Source: Candidatus Doudnabacteria bacterium (GTDB taxonomy: Bacteria; Patescibacteriota; Doudnabacteria; UBA920). From it: a DNA stretch of 43,121 nucleotides. The position numbers and the translations under genes were made by a program. Shown piece after piece: positions 8,985 to 17,012 of the stretch. Below the pieces are notes generated by a model, which had not been told where the DNA came from, made no database searches, and was given only the letters and a program-made list of their open reading frames with translations. The DNA is taken from the NCBI GenBank assembly GCA_903908535.1, contig CAIVSE010000029.1, positions 1-43,121 on the forward strand. The letters are read 5' to 3'. Each line of letters starts with the position of its first letter. The first letter of the stretch is position 1.

Positions 8985-9791
8985 TTATATATGATTCCGC
9001 TGCTGGTCGGCAAATGCTGACGGCGGCATTTTTAATGATGTGTGGATTCTTGTATGGTTATAGCTGTGGATGAGTAGGTAAATTTCGGCTGTTAATTCCC
9101 CTAAGGTTTTAAATCTTCCCGGATCTCCCAGATCAACTTTAAACTGGGAGTAAAAGGATTCTTGGTAGCCGTTCTCCCATGGTGATGATTTATGGCTCAT
9201 GGAAACGGTAATACCAGCTTGCTCAGCCAAGCGGCAGTAGAGCGAGGCTTTGTATTCCGTGCCTTGGTCGGAGTGGAGATAGTTTGCGGCTGAATGTTTT
9301 TCCAGTGCGTCAATTAGAGCCAGTAAAACCAGTTGGGTATTATGGGCGGTCCAGACTGACCAGCCTACGACCTCTCTGGTGAACAAATCCATGATCGTAG
9401 CCAGGTAAATGAATCTGCCTAAAAATGGAATGTAGGTAAAATCGCTGACCCAGACAATTCCTTCATGCTCAGGGAAGGGTATCAGCAGCAACCAATTTTG
9501 GTAGGGAGCGATAATTTGTCCTAAATCCCTGGCTTTCTTGGGCTTTTTACCTCTTCGACGATAGGGCTGAATGCCAAACAGCTTCATTACTCTCTTGGCA
9601 CGGTTCTTGCCTATGCCGAGGGCTGGGCCGATTCGTTTGTGACCATAGCTGGGATGCTCATGGAGCTTTTGTTCAATGCGGATTTTAAGCAGCCAGTCTT
9701 TTTGTGGTAAGCTCGGTTCGTAATACAGGCTAGCCCGGGATATGCCTAAACTTTTGGCCAGTTCTGTCTTAGTTGGATTTTCAAGGTGCAT
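8985..9791 (-). CDS. IS3-family transposase OrfB (rve/DDE integrase core)
   Basis: 268 aa; WVSDFTYIP..YLATIMDLFTREVVGW, HSDQGTEY, SPWENGYQESFYSQFK. Confidence 0.95.
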   Translation of the reverse strand: MHLENPTKTELAKSLGISRASLYYEPSLPQKDWLLKIRIEQKLHEHPSYGHKRIGPALGIGKNRAKRVMKLFGIQPYRRRGKKPKKARDLGQIIAPYQNWLLLIPFPEHEGIVWVSDFTYIPFLGRFIYLATIMDLFTREVVGWSVWTAHNTQLVLLALIDALEKHSAANYLHSDQGTEYKASLYCRLAEQAGITVSMSHKSSPWENGYQESFYSQFKVDLGDPGRFKTLGELTAEIYLLIHSYNHTRIHTSLKMPPSAFADQQRNHI

Positions 9792-9807
9792 AAGGGCGGA
9801 TATCTCT

Positions 9808-10074
9808 CTAACTAAGCTCCTTTTTTCCCGCCAATGACAGTTTGACTGTCAGCCGGCCGATTATTTCATGGAGGGTTTGGTTTTCCCGCTTTAACCTTGA
9901 GACTTCAATCACCGAGGGTGGGGCGGTCACTCCTTTGGCTATCCAACCATATATGGTCTTGTCGGACAGGCCATGTTCGGCCGCTGCTTGTGGCACGCTG
10001 ACACCTTCTTCCTTAATGCGTTTTAAAATTTGCTGCTTAACTTCCTTAGATACTAAATGTTTGCCTTTGGGCAT
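9808..10074 (-). CDS. IS3-family transposase OrfA (HTH)
   Basis: 88 aa; KQQILKRIKEEGVSVPQAAAEHGLSDKTIYGWI plus C-terminal leucine zipper-like helix. Confidence 0.92.
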   Translation of the reverse strand: MPKGKHLVSKEVKQQILKRIKEEGVSVPQAAAEHGLSDKTIYGWIAKGVTAPPSVIEVSRLKRENQTLHEIIGRLTVKLSLAGKKELS

Positions 10075-10136
10075 AGTTAGAAATTCCTTTCTAACCTTAT
10101 TATACCTCAGAGTAAGTGTCTAAGATTTCGGGTACC

Positions 10137-10247
10137 TGCCAAAGACCACCTGCGATTGGTCAGCAAGAGCGTGGATAGAAAATATTCAATTACATCTTGT
10201 GTTTTAGAAACGCCTTTCAGTTTTTTGTAGAATTCAAAATTTTGCAT
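10137..10247 (-). pseudogene. Truncated ORF (probable type II restriction endonuclease N-terminus) cut by the IS element
   Basis: Manual translation MQNFEFYKKLKGVSKTQDVIEYFLSTLLLTNRRWSLA, beginning about 5 nt after the methyltransferase stop and running into the IS end. Confidence 0.5.
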
Positions 10248-10252
10248 TGGTT

Positions 10253-11203
10253 TTAAAATAATTCTTTTTGGGTTATTTGAATTTTATTAATAATTTTAAA
10301 TTCGCTGCCAAGGCGGGGTTTGGCGGTTGGGCTGGGATTTTTAATATCCATAATTTTGTCCATTTCCTGCTTGCGTTTAATGGATAGTTTTAAGTATTTT
10401 TCTTCTAAATCTATTCCAATAAACTTACGGTTAAAAACACTGGCCACAATGCCGGTGGTGGAACTGCCGGTGAACGGATCTAACACAACATCACCCTCAT
10501 TGGTGCTGGCTAAAACTATCCGCTTTAGCAAGTCTATGGGTTTTTGCGTGGGGTGTTTGCCAAACTTTTTTTCAGCCGGTTTGGGTGTACCCATGGACCA
10601 GACGGAACGCATTTGCAAATTCGGTTTCTTTAAAGGGTCTTCCGGCCAGTTGCCGTTTTTCATTAAGTCATAATTAAAAGTATGCTTGGCCTTTTTATCT
10701 TTGCGCGCCCAAATTAAGGTTTCGTGGCTGGCCGTAAAAAAGCGGCAGCTTAGGTTAGGGGAGGCATTGGGCTTAAACCACGAGACATCATTTAAAATAT
10801 GGTAGCCTAAAGATTGCAAAGCATGGCCGCATTGGTAAATGGAATGATAAGTGCCGCTAACCCACAGCGTGCCGTTGGGTTTTAAAACTCTTTGGCAGGC
10901 CTTAAGCCAGTTAAAATGAAAATCATAGTCGTCCTCAAAACCTTTGCTTTTATCCCAGTCGCCTTTGTTAACACTAACCATTCTACCGGCATGAACGCTA
11001 AAGCCGCCGTTAGATAGGTTGTAGGGCGGATCTGCAAATATCATGTCCACGGAATTTTCGGGGAGTTGCTTAAGCAAATTTAAACAGTCGGCTTGGTATA
11101 AAGCAAAGTCGTTTTGAATATAATAGGGTTTTTCCTGTACCCCGGTAAGAATTTTAACGGAAGTTTCCATGGGCTTCTTTTTAGTTTTAGTATCTCTTTT
11201 CAT
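10253..11203 (-). CDS. Site-specific DNA methyltransferase, beta-class (DPPY ... FxGxxT order), DpnA/M.HinfI-like
   Basis: 316 aa; DMIFADPPYNLSNGG..MVSVNKGDWDKSKGF, KHPTQKP, VVLDPFTGSSTTGI. Confidence 0.9.
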   Translation of the reverse strand: MKRDTKTKKKPMETSVKILTGVQEKPYYIQNDFALYQADCLNLLKQLPENSVDMIFADPPYNLSNGGFSVHAGRMVSVNKGDWDKSKGFEDDYDFHFNWLKACQRVLKPNGTLWVSGTYHSIYQCGHALQSLGYHILNDVSWFKPNASPNLSCRFFTASHETLIWARKDKKAKHTFNYDLMKNGNWPEDPLKKPNLQMRSVWSMGTPKPAEKKFGKHPTQKPIDLLKRIVLASTNEGDVVLDPFTGSSTTGIVASVFNRKFIGIDLEEKYLKLSIKRKQEMDKIMDIKNPSPTAKPRLGSEFKIINKIQITQKELF

Positions 11204-11370
11204 ATAGTATACAATCGTTCACCGTCTGTCAATATCTTATTTAACAGGCGTTCTATTTGCTTAATTATAGCATATTACGGGCCTATATTATATGATTTAC
11301 CTACAAGCCCTTACTTACAAACTTGAGTTATCCACTTTACAAGAATTATACAAATTTGGAATTAAATAAG

Positions 11371-11395
11371 ACAAAAACCACCCAACAGGGTGGTT
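11371..11395 (-). terminator. Rho-independent terminator on the minus strand (putative displaced tmRNA terminator)
   Basis: AACCACCC-tgtt-GGGTGGTT followed by TTTTTGT on the minus strand; no minus-strand ORF directly upstream of it. Confidence 0.6.
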
Positions 11396-11741
11396 TAACC
11401 TTTATGTGGTGGCGCCGCAACTTCGTTGCGGCATCCTACCAAAATTAGAAACCTCACAAAGTTTCGGTTTCATTTTGGTGGACAAGACGGGTAATTCGTC
11501 AAACCCCCTGTTTGATTACCTTTCCCGATTTTGGAGGTTTTATAATTCAAGCCCCGTTTTGCAGGAACTGCTTGTAAATGCTAATTAAGGTATTGGTCAG
11601 ATACTCACAAGTGTAGAGTTAAATCAAAAGGGATGAGCAATGCTAGTAACAGCATTAGAACACCATGGAAATTTGATTGGTTTCACGATATTAGCGGTTT
11701 TACAAGTCCATTTCCGCTAATAAGCACTTGTAATAAGTTTG

Positions 11742-11750
11742 TGCTATAAT
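11742..11750 (+). promoter_or_regulatory. Extended -10 promoter (TGCTATAAT) of the protease/beta-flower operon
   Basis: TGCTATAAT, 12 nt before the ATG at 11763. Confidence 0.6.
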
Positions 11751-11762
11751 TTAAATATACTT

Positions 11763-12452
11763 ATGGATTATACCGATATTGTTAAGAAAATTAAACCCAG
11801 CATTGCTTTCATTTTAACTTTTGACGCAGATAATAAGCGGGATAGTACCGGTAGTGGTTTTGTGTTTGGAGAAAAAGGCATATTAGTTACGTGTAACCAT
11901 GTCGTAAAAGATGCTAGCTCAATCTTAATAAAATTCCCTGGCTCAGAGCACATATCAGCAAAAGTTGCTGTTCGTGATGAGGAGCACGACTTAGCATTGC
12001 TTAAATTTGATGATAATAAAAGGGAGCCATTACTATTAGGTGAGTTAAATCAAATTGCTGAAGGTATGGGCGTAATTTTTTCTGGTTACCCTTTAGGTAT
12101 TGAAGATTTAACTACGCACCAAGGAATACTTTCTGCAATAGCTAAAGACCCTACGGGGGTTACTACTTACCTTATTGATGGCACAGTAAATTCTGGCAAT
12201 AGTGGCTGCCCTTTAATGGATACAAATGGCAGTGTCATAGGCGTAGTTAATGCGAAAAGGAGACAACATAACGTGTTATTGGAAAAGGTTGAAAACATGA
12301 CTAATGGAGCTATATCGCTCCATGGTGTGGATTTGGTTAGAATTTACCAAGCTTTAATAAATAATGTACAATTGGGAATAGGTTATGCCGTGCCGGCTTC
12401 CTATATACCCGAACATAAAGGGGCAGAAGAAAATTTAAACGAACAAAAATAA
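11763..12452 (+). CDS. Trypsin-like serine protease (HtrA/S1 type, no PDZ seen)
   Basis: Likely start MDYTDIVKKI. Triad motifs VTCNHVV (His), EHDLALLKF (Asp), GTVNSGNSGCPL (Ser). Confidence 0.85.
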   Translation: MDYTDIVKKIKPSIAFILTFDADNKRDSTGSGFVFGEKGILVTCNHVVKDASSILIKFPGSEHISAKVAVRDEEHDLALLKFDDNKREPLLLGELNQIAEGMGVIFSGYPLGIEDLTTHQGILSAIAKDPTGVTTYLIDGTVNSGNSGCPLMDTNGSVIGVVNAKRRQHNVLLEKVENMTNGAISLHGVDLVRIYQALINNVQLGIGYAVPASYIPEHKGAEENLNEQK

Positions 12453-12453
12453 T

Positions 12454-12759
12454 ATGGAATCAGTTTTTCTTTCTACAGGTCAATATTTAGGTTTTATAAA
12501 TAACGGTTACCTTTTTTCTAGGGACGGTAAGTATCTTGGTTGGATTGAAAGCAGTTTCGTCTGGGATGTTAATGGTAACTTTAGAGGTGTACTGCAGATT
12601 ATAGAAAATCGTAAATATATTATTCTAAATACTTTAACAATACAGCCCATACCTAGGGTGCCCCGTACATCCCCAGTCAATCCTGTCTTACCAAACCCTC
12701 CACCAAATGCTCCCCAAATACAGTTACCGGTTGGTTATAAAGATGGTTTTTCAATTTAA
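12454..12759 (+). CDS. 4-fold beta-flower domain-like protein
   Basis: 101 aa; repeated FLSTGQYLGFINNGYLFSRDGKYLGWIESSFVWDVNGNFRGVL pattern typical of the 4-fold beta-flower fold; 1-nt gap after the protease gene. Confidence 0.65.
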   Translation: MESVFLSTGQYLGFINNGYLFSRDGKYLGWIESSFVWDVNGNFRGVLQIIENRKYIILNTLTIQPIPRVPRTSPVNPVLPNPPPNAPQIQLPVGYKDGFSI

Positions 12760-12763
12760 ATTT

Positions 12764-12790
12764 ACCCGTCTGTCAAAGGCGGGTTTTTTG
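12764..12790 (+). terminator. Rho-independent terminator after the protease/beta-flower pair
   Basis: ACCCG-tctgtcaaagg-CGGGT followed by TTTTT. Confidence 0.7.
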
Positions 12791-12810
12791 CTTAGTGTTT
12801 CTTAGCGATT

Positions 12811-13317
12811 ATGCCCATCTACAAACATAGGAACAAAGCCATATTAAACAGGCTGGAGACAATAGATATTACCGAATACATTGGGAAATTTATAATGCTT
12901 CACCGTAAAGACGGCTGGTGCCTGCCGCCGGCTTTTGGCTCTTTTCAACAGGCGGAAGAGCTTAAAATACTCCTTAACGAGCCAGAAAATACCACCTATA
13001 AGTCCGTACGTGGTTTGGATGGGTTTTATTATTGGGATAAACAGTTGGTTGACTTTGTGCCATCTAACTTAGGCGACGGGCGGGGATACCTGTTTTATTT
13101 TATCTGTAACTGCTGTGGCGGCCGTGTTAAATACTTATACCAATACAGCTATTGCGATTCGCCTCTGTGCCGCACCTGCTGCCATTTAAGCTATAAAACT
13201 CCGTCCCGCAGGGAAAGAAACTTGTCCCGCCTATTTCGTAAACCTCTTATATCAAGTGAATCACGGTATGCCATTGCCCAGTATGCGGGGATTACAGCGG
13301 CAGATTTACCCAGTTAG
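12811..13317 (+). CDS. Uncharacterised zinc-ribbon-containing protein
   Basis: 168 aa; CNCCGGRVKYLYQYSYCDSPLCRTCCHLSYKT, a Cys-rich ribbon often seen in mobile-element cargo proteins. Confidence 0.6.
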   Translation: MPIYKHRNKAILNRLETIDITEYIGKFIMLHRKDGWCLPPAFGSFQQAEELKILLNEPENTTYKSVRGLDGFYYWDKQLVDFVPSNLGDGRGYLFYFICNCCGGRVKYLYQYSYCDSPLCRTCCHLSYKTPSRRERNLSRLFRKPLISSESRYAIAQYAGITAADLPS

Positions 13318-13652
13318 AGCAGGAGTAAAATAATAACCACGACCACAATAATAAACAGTACCCAAAAGGCTTTATTATTGCTTTTAGGGTACTTTAAGGA
13401 GTTGGCCTCGGTTTGAGTTAGTTCGCCTTTGGCAGCTTTTTGGTCTAGTAAGTGATTAACAATTTGCTTTTGTTCCTGTTCAGTTTTTAGTTCCGAATAT
13501 GTAGCAACGGCACCCAGCACCACCAAAGCCCCAAGTAGCCCGTTGCTTTTCTTGGCCTGCTTTTGCTGTAACCGTAAAGACTGGGCGGCAAGATTGTTTT
13601 GCTGCGCTAACAGGGCATTTTGGGTTTTGAGCTGCTGGTTAAAATCGGACAT
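13314..13652 (-). CDS. Small protein with two predicted hydrophobic segments
   Basis: 112 aa; C-terminal TM FWVLFIIVVVVIILLLL and internal GLLGALVVLGAVA; compact minus-strand gene block. Confidence 0.55.
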   Translation of the reverse strand: MSDFNQQLKTQNALLAQQNNLAAQSLRLQQKQAKKSNGLLGALVVLGAVATYSELKTEQEQKQIVNHLLDQKAAKGELTQTEANSLKYPKSNNKAFWVLFIIVVVVIILLLL

Positions 13653-13657
13653 AAAGT

Positions 13658-13993
13658 TTAAAGATTATTTCTTGCTTGGTAAATTTCCCAGGCATAATCA
13701 AACGGCAGTAGGGAACACAGATAATTTCCGTCCTTTTTCTTGGGAGTAAATTCGTCAACAATATCAAGGATAATTGACTCTTCCTCTTCCGTAAGTTCCC
13801 TTTCAATAATCACAGCCAAGTCGCTAAAACGTTGGTCAATAACCGCAATGTTATTTTCAACCCGTAAATCTTCATCCGTGGCGGGTTGGTTTTTTATAAC
13901 CTTACGCTCTTCCATGACCACCCAGAATACATCCTCTAGGGTCATTTTCGGAAGCATGTTATCGTAGGCAAATTTTTGTGATTTTTTCTTCAT
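13658..13993 (-). CDS. Hypothetical protein
   Basis: 111 aa ORF in the compact minus-strand block. Confidence 0.5.
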   Translation of the reverse strand: MKKKSQKFAYDNMLPKMTLEDVFWVVMEERKVIKNQPATDEDLRVENNIAVIDQRFSDLAVIIERELTEEEESIILDIVDEFTPKKKDGNYLCSLLPFDYAWEIYQARNNL

Positions 13994-14376
13994 TGAGAAA
14001 CATTATTTGGAGATTGGCTAAATTCGCCCATTGTGGTGTCGCCCGTATCCGATGAAGTTGTGGCATTTCCCGAATCATTGTTTGCAATATTTGCAAGCGT
14101 TGTTGTGCAGTTATGCTGTACTAATTGGTTGTACCTGATTGTAAGAAAATCGTTTAGTTTCATTGATGGGTAATTGTCCGCATAAAACTTTATAAAGCGG
14201 TAAAGGTAGGCATTATATGCGTCCGAGTTTTGGTTTTCGGGGCAAACAAATTCTTTATTAAGCACTATTTTTTGGTACTGCACGTAAAGGGGATGGTGAT
14301 AAAAATACAAAACTCCGGCGCATAAAACGCAGATTACCAAAATACTAACCGCTATATGTTTTTGACTTTTCCGCAT
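13990..14376 (-). CDS. Hypothetical membrane-anchored protein
   Basis: 128 aa; N-terminal TM IAVSILVICVLCAGVLYFY; 4-nt overlap with the next gene. Confidence 0.5.
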   Translation of the reverse strand: MRKSQKHIAVSILVICVLCAGVLYFYHHPLYVQYQKIVLNKEFVCPENQNSDAYNAYLYRFIKFYADNYPSMKLNDFLTIRYNQLVQHNCTTTLANIANNDSGNATTSSDTGDTTMGEFSQSPNNVSQ

Positions 14377-14381
14377 AAAAT

Positions 14382-15347
14382 TTAAGGGGTTATGCCGTTT
14401 TCACATTCAAGCTGCACAGATTGTATTTGTTGGTTTATAGCTGTTATTTGAGAGTTTGCGGCCGTAAGTAGGGCTTGTTGTATAGCCTCGTTCATTGCTG
14501 CACCGTGTGCCCCATCAGAATCATATGCTTGCTGGGCATAATTCATTTTGATTTGGAAAATTTGCTCGTTTAAGTTATCCATATTATTTTCGCACGTGAT
14601 AGATAAAGTTGTAACTGGCTTGATAAAATCGGCCAAAATAGCATCCTCATATTGGCTTACATATAATCCTTGGTTTGAGTATAAAGCGCATTCCTCTCCC
14701 TCAGCTCCAAATGCGGCTGATGAGCCAGAACAAGTGTTAACTAAATATGCGTTTATACTGCTTGCCTGTGCTTGTAGGGGCTGGATTTCTGCTTGGACTG
14801 CCTGATATTGGGTTTGGTACATTGCCGTTTCTGCCTGTGCTGCGGATTGTGCCGCTTGCTGGGAAGCCTGTTGTTGGGCTGCTTGCTGTGCCTCTTGCGC
14901 TGCCTGCGCCGCTTGTTGCTCTGCGGCTAAATTTGATGCCTGCTGTGCTGGAGAAGTGGGGGAACAATTGCCTTGCCCGTCGCTGTACCATCCGGCAGGT
15001 AATTTGCCGCCGGAAATGTTGTTGCAAACAATTGCAGGCTGTTGTATTTGTGTGGGCGTTGGTTGGGCTATGACAGGATTTTGGGCAATAACTGGTGATG
15101 GAGTTACTTGTTGTGCCTTTGTTTGGCCAACATTTACCTTAACGTTAGATGGGGTTGTTGTCGTTGGTATTGGTGTTGTAGAAGCGATACTTGCCGGTAA
15201 AAAATTTGCCAAATCTGGGCTTGTAATTACCTGCATTGTTGAACTAGAATTTGCAGTTAACGCCGAACTATTCGGTTGGCTGACGGCAGTTTTATCGCAG
15301 CCAGCAGCAAAAAGTAAAAGACTAAAAATAATAACGACTTTTTTCAT
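14382..15347 (-). CDS. Probable lipoprotein with Gln/Ala-rich coiled coil
   Basis: 321 aa; MKKVVIIFSLLLFAAGC lipobox; QQAAQAAQEAQQAAQQQASQQAAQSAAQ. Confidence 0.6.
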   Translation of the reverse strand: MKKVVIIFSLLLFAAGCDKTAVSQPNSSALTANSSSTMQVITSPDLANFLPASIASTTPIPTTTTPSNVKVNVGQTKAQQVTPSPVIAQNPVIAQPTPTQIQQPAIVCNNISGGKLPAGWYSDGQGNCSPTSPAQQASNLAAEQQAAQAAQEAQQAAQQQASQQAAQSAAQAETAMYQTQYQAVQAEIQPLQAQASSINAYLVNTCSGSSAAFGAEGEECALYSNQGLYVSQYEDAILADFIKPVTTLSITCENNMDNLNEQIFQIKMNYAQQAYDSDGAHGAAMNEAIQQALLTAANSQITAINQQIQSVQLECENGITP

Positions 15348-15355
15348 AAAATTAT

Positions 15356-15685
15356 TTATTGATTGCTTGAAGCTGGATATTGCTTAAAACAATTATCTTT
15401 ATCATTCTGTAATTTTGTTTCTAGCCAATTTCTAATATCGTCGGTAACCACGTACATTTTGGAATAAGAATTATAAGTAGCATTGGTATTCCATAGTGAT
15501 GAATAATTTGATTGGGCAATTGCTAGACAAGTAGCTAAAGCGTTCTGATTATTAAGTAAATTATTTGCAGTATCTAATTGTGATTGCAGTTTAGTATTTT
15601 CGTTTTGCAAGGGAGTTAAGTCTCCATAGTTGCACCCGTCTGCCATTAAAATAATTAACGGCAAAAGTAATAGAATTTTTTTCAT
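15356..15685 (-). CDS. Probable small lipoprotein
   Basis: ORF 15356..15799; likely start MKKILLLLPLIILMADGC at 15685, with TACAAT exactly 6 nt upstream on the minus strand. Confidence 0.55.
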   Translation of the reverse strand: MKKILLLLPLIILMADGCNYGDLTPLQNENTKLQSQLDTANNLLNNQNALATCLAIAQSNYSSLWNTNATYNSYSKMYVVTDDIRNWLETKLQNDKDNCFKQYPASSNQ

Positions 15686-15717
15686 AAATACATTGTACCT
15701 TTCCGCAAGCAGACGCA

Positions 15718-15870
15718 AAAAAGGCCACCCGCTTGCTCCGGCCTTCCCTTTCGGGATTGCCCACAGCCTTTCGGCTATGACACTGAAGTATAAAAGCAAG
15801 ACAGATGACCGTCTTTATACTTCAGTGTTTAACGTTGCCGTGCTCACAGCCGAAGCCGTGAGTTTAGGCG
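15718..15870. repeat. Cluster of hairpins in the divergent intergenic region
   Basis: AAGGC..GCCTT, CCCtttcGGG, AGCCtttcGGCT, 14-bp perfect arms CACTGAAGTATAAA (15781-15794)/TTTATACTTCAGTG (15814-15827), CTCAC..GTGAG. Confidence 0.6.
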
Positions 15871-15918
15871 ATTAAATTGTGGCTTTATTATAACATTTTG
15901 TTAAAAGCTTACAAGGTC

Positions 15919-15947
15919 TTGACTTAAATCTTACATTGAGGTATGAT
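15919..15947 (+). promoter_or_regulatory. Promoter of the MerR-like gene (TTGACT-17-TATGAT)
   Basis: TTGACT 15919-15924, TATGAT 15942-15947, ATG at 15954 (6-nt gap). Confidence 0.6.
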
Positions 15948-15953
15948 TTATGC

Positions 15954-16745
15954 ATGAACGATAAACCGTCTAAAAATCCTTTTTTCAGCCAAGTTAGAGC
16001 CGAAAATTTGGAACAGTTCGGGGAGGTTTTTAAAAACAATAGGTTATTTAATGACCGAGAGTATACAGTTGCCAACACAGATGTGTCTTACCGAGTGATA
16101 AATCATTGGGGCAAAAATGACGTTTTGCCAGATGGGTTAAAAAGCTCTAAAGGCTGGCATAAATTTTCCTTTACTGAACTAATATGGCTCCGGTTAGTTA
16201 CGCACCTTAGGAATTTTGGTTTTTCGCTTAAAAGGATTGCAGAGATAAAAAAACAGATTATGGACTATGACAAACAGCATGATGTTTATCCTGTCTTGGA
16301 GTGGCCTGCCGTACAGGCTTGGAATACAGACGTTAGCCCGTGCCTTGTTGTTTTGGCGGATGGTCATGCAGGTTTAGCTGATTCTTTGGAAATTGAACTG
16401 TTGAGATACAAAAAACAGCAAGATATGCTTTTGATACCGCTCAAACAGATTTTTACCGAGATGGGGATTTCCGCCAAAAAAGGTAAATTTCTTATGCCCT
16501 TGCATTTGAACGCAAAAGAATTAAACTTATTGTTTGCCGTTCAAGAGGGCAAGTTCGGTACGATTACAATCAAGTTAAAAAATGGACAGATTGAACGCTT
16601 AGAAAAAACTGAAAATCTAGGGGCATTGGACGAATCTTACGAAAAGGTGCGGGAAATTATTAAAGCTGACGGTTATCAAAGAATTGTCTTGGAAACAGAG
16701 AACGGCAGAACTGTAAATTTAGAAAGAACAATTAAAGAAAAATGA
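15954..16745 (+). CDS. MerR-like DNA-binding protein
   Basis: DVSYRVINHWGKNDVLPDG...FSFTELIWLRLVTHLRNFGFSLKRIAEIKKQI, a MerR-type winged HTH. Confidence 0.7.
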   Translation: MNDKPSKNPFFSQVRAENLEQFGEVFKNNRLFNDREYTVANTDVSYRVINHWGKNDVLPDGLKSSKGWHKFSFTELIWLRLVTHLRNFGFSLKRIAEIKKQIMDYDKQHDVYPVLEWPAVQAWNTDVSPCLVVLADGHAGLADSLEIELLRYKKQQDMLLIPLKQIFTEMGISAKKGKFLMPLHLNAKELNLLFAVQEGKFGTITIKLKNGQIERLEKTENLGALDESYEKVREIIKADGYQRIVLETENGRTVNLERTIKEK

Positions 16746-16820
16746 CATTATTTTATATTATTTTAATGCTATCGGATACCCCGAAGCACTTACAAACTAT
16801 GACAACCGCTATCATAAAAA

Positions 16821-17012
16821 GTGAAGCAATGTCGCAATATTTGCGAGCTAATGTTTGTTACAATAAAGGAATATCGGGAGGTACTTAACGACAACGAGAG
16901 TACCGACGAGCAGATTCAAAAACGCTTAGAGTATTTAGAGGCATTTTGCCGGAATATTATTAGGCAGGAATTAGAGCCAAAGTCATTAAGTCAAAAAAAT
17001 GGACAAAGCTAG
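16821..17012 (+). CDS. Small hypothetical protein preceding the recombinase
   Basis: Likely real start at 16851 (MFVTIKEYREVLNDNEST); 14-nt overlap with the recombinase ORF. Confidence 0.5.
   Translation: MKQCRNICELMFVTIKEYREVLNDNESTDEQIQKRLEYLEAFCRNIIRQELEPKSLSQKNGQS

Larger units (their letters stand above)
8934..10136 (-). mobile_element. IS3-family insertion sequence (~1.2 kb)
   Basis: OrfA + OrfB on the minus strand. Imperfect terminal inverted repeats GGTACCCATTTCTTTAGACACCGCCTCTTAGG / GGTACCCGAAATCTTAGACACTTACTCTGAGG. No clear target-site duplication. Confidence 0.88.

Noticed and set aside
8934-10136. Clear target-site duplication for the IS element
   Set aside because: Flanks (..GTGTAA and TGCCAAA..) do not match; an adjacent deletion is more likely, so no TSD was annotated.
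11475-11525. tRNA-like 3' end on the minus strand (GGGTTTGACGAATTACCCGTCTTGTCCACCA)
   Set aside because: Has a CCACCA and T-arm-like letters, but stems do not form a proper T-arm/acceptor and no tRNA body is present upstream; better explained as part of the palindromic left end of the element.
14747-15387. Overlapping plus-strand ORFs (14747..15073, 14956..15387)
   Set aside because: Antisense to the Q/A-rich lipoprotein; low-complexity artefacts of the repetitive codons.
13314-15800. Possible toxin-antitoxin pairs among the small minus-strand genes
   Set aside because: Most encode TM or lipoprotein signals and none shows a recognisable toxin or antitoxin motif.
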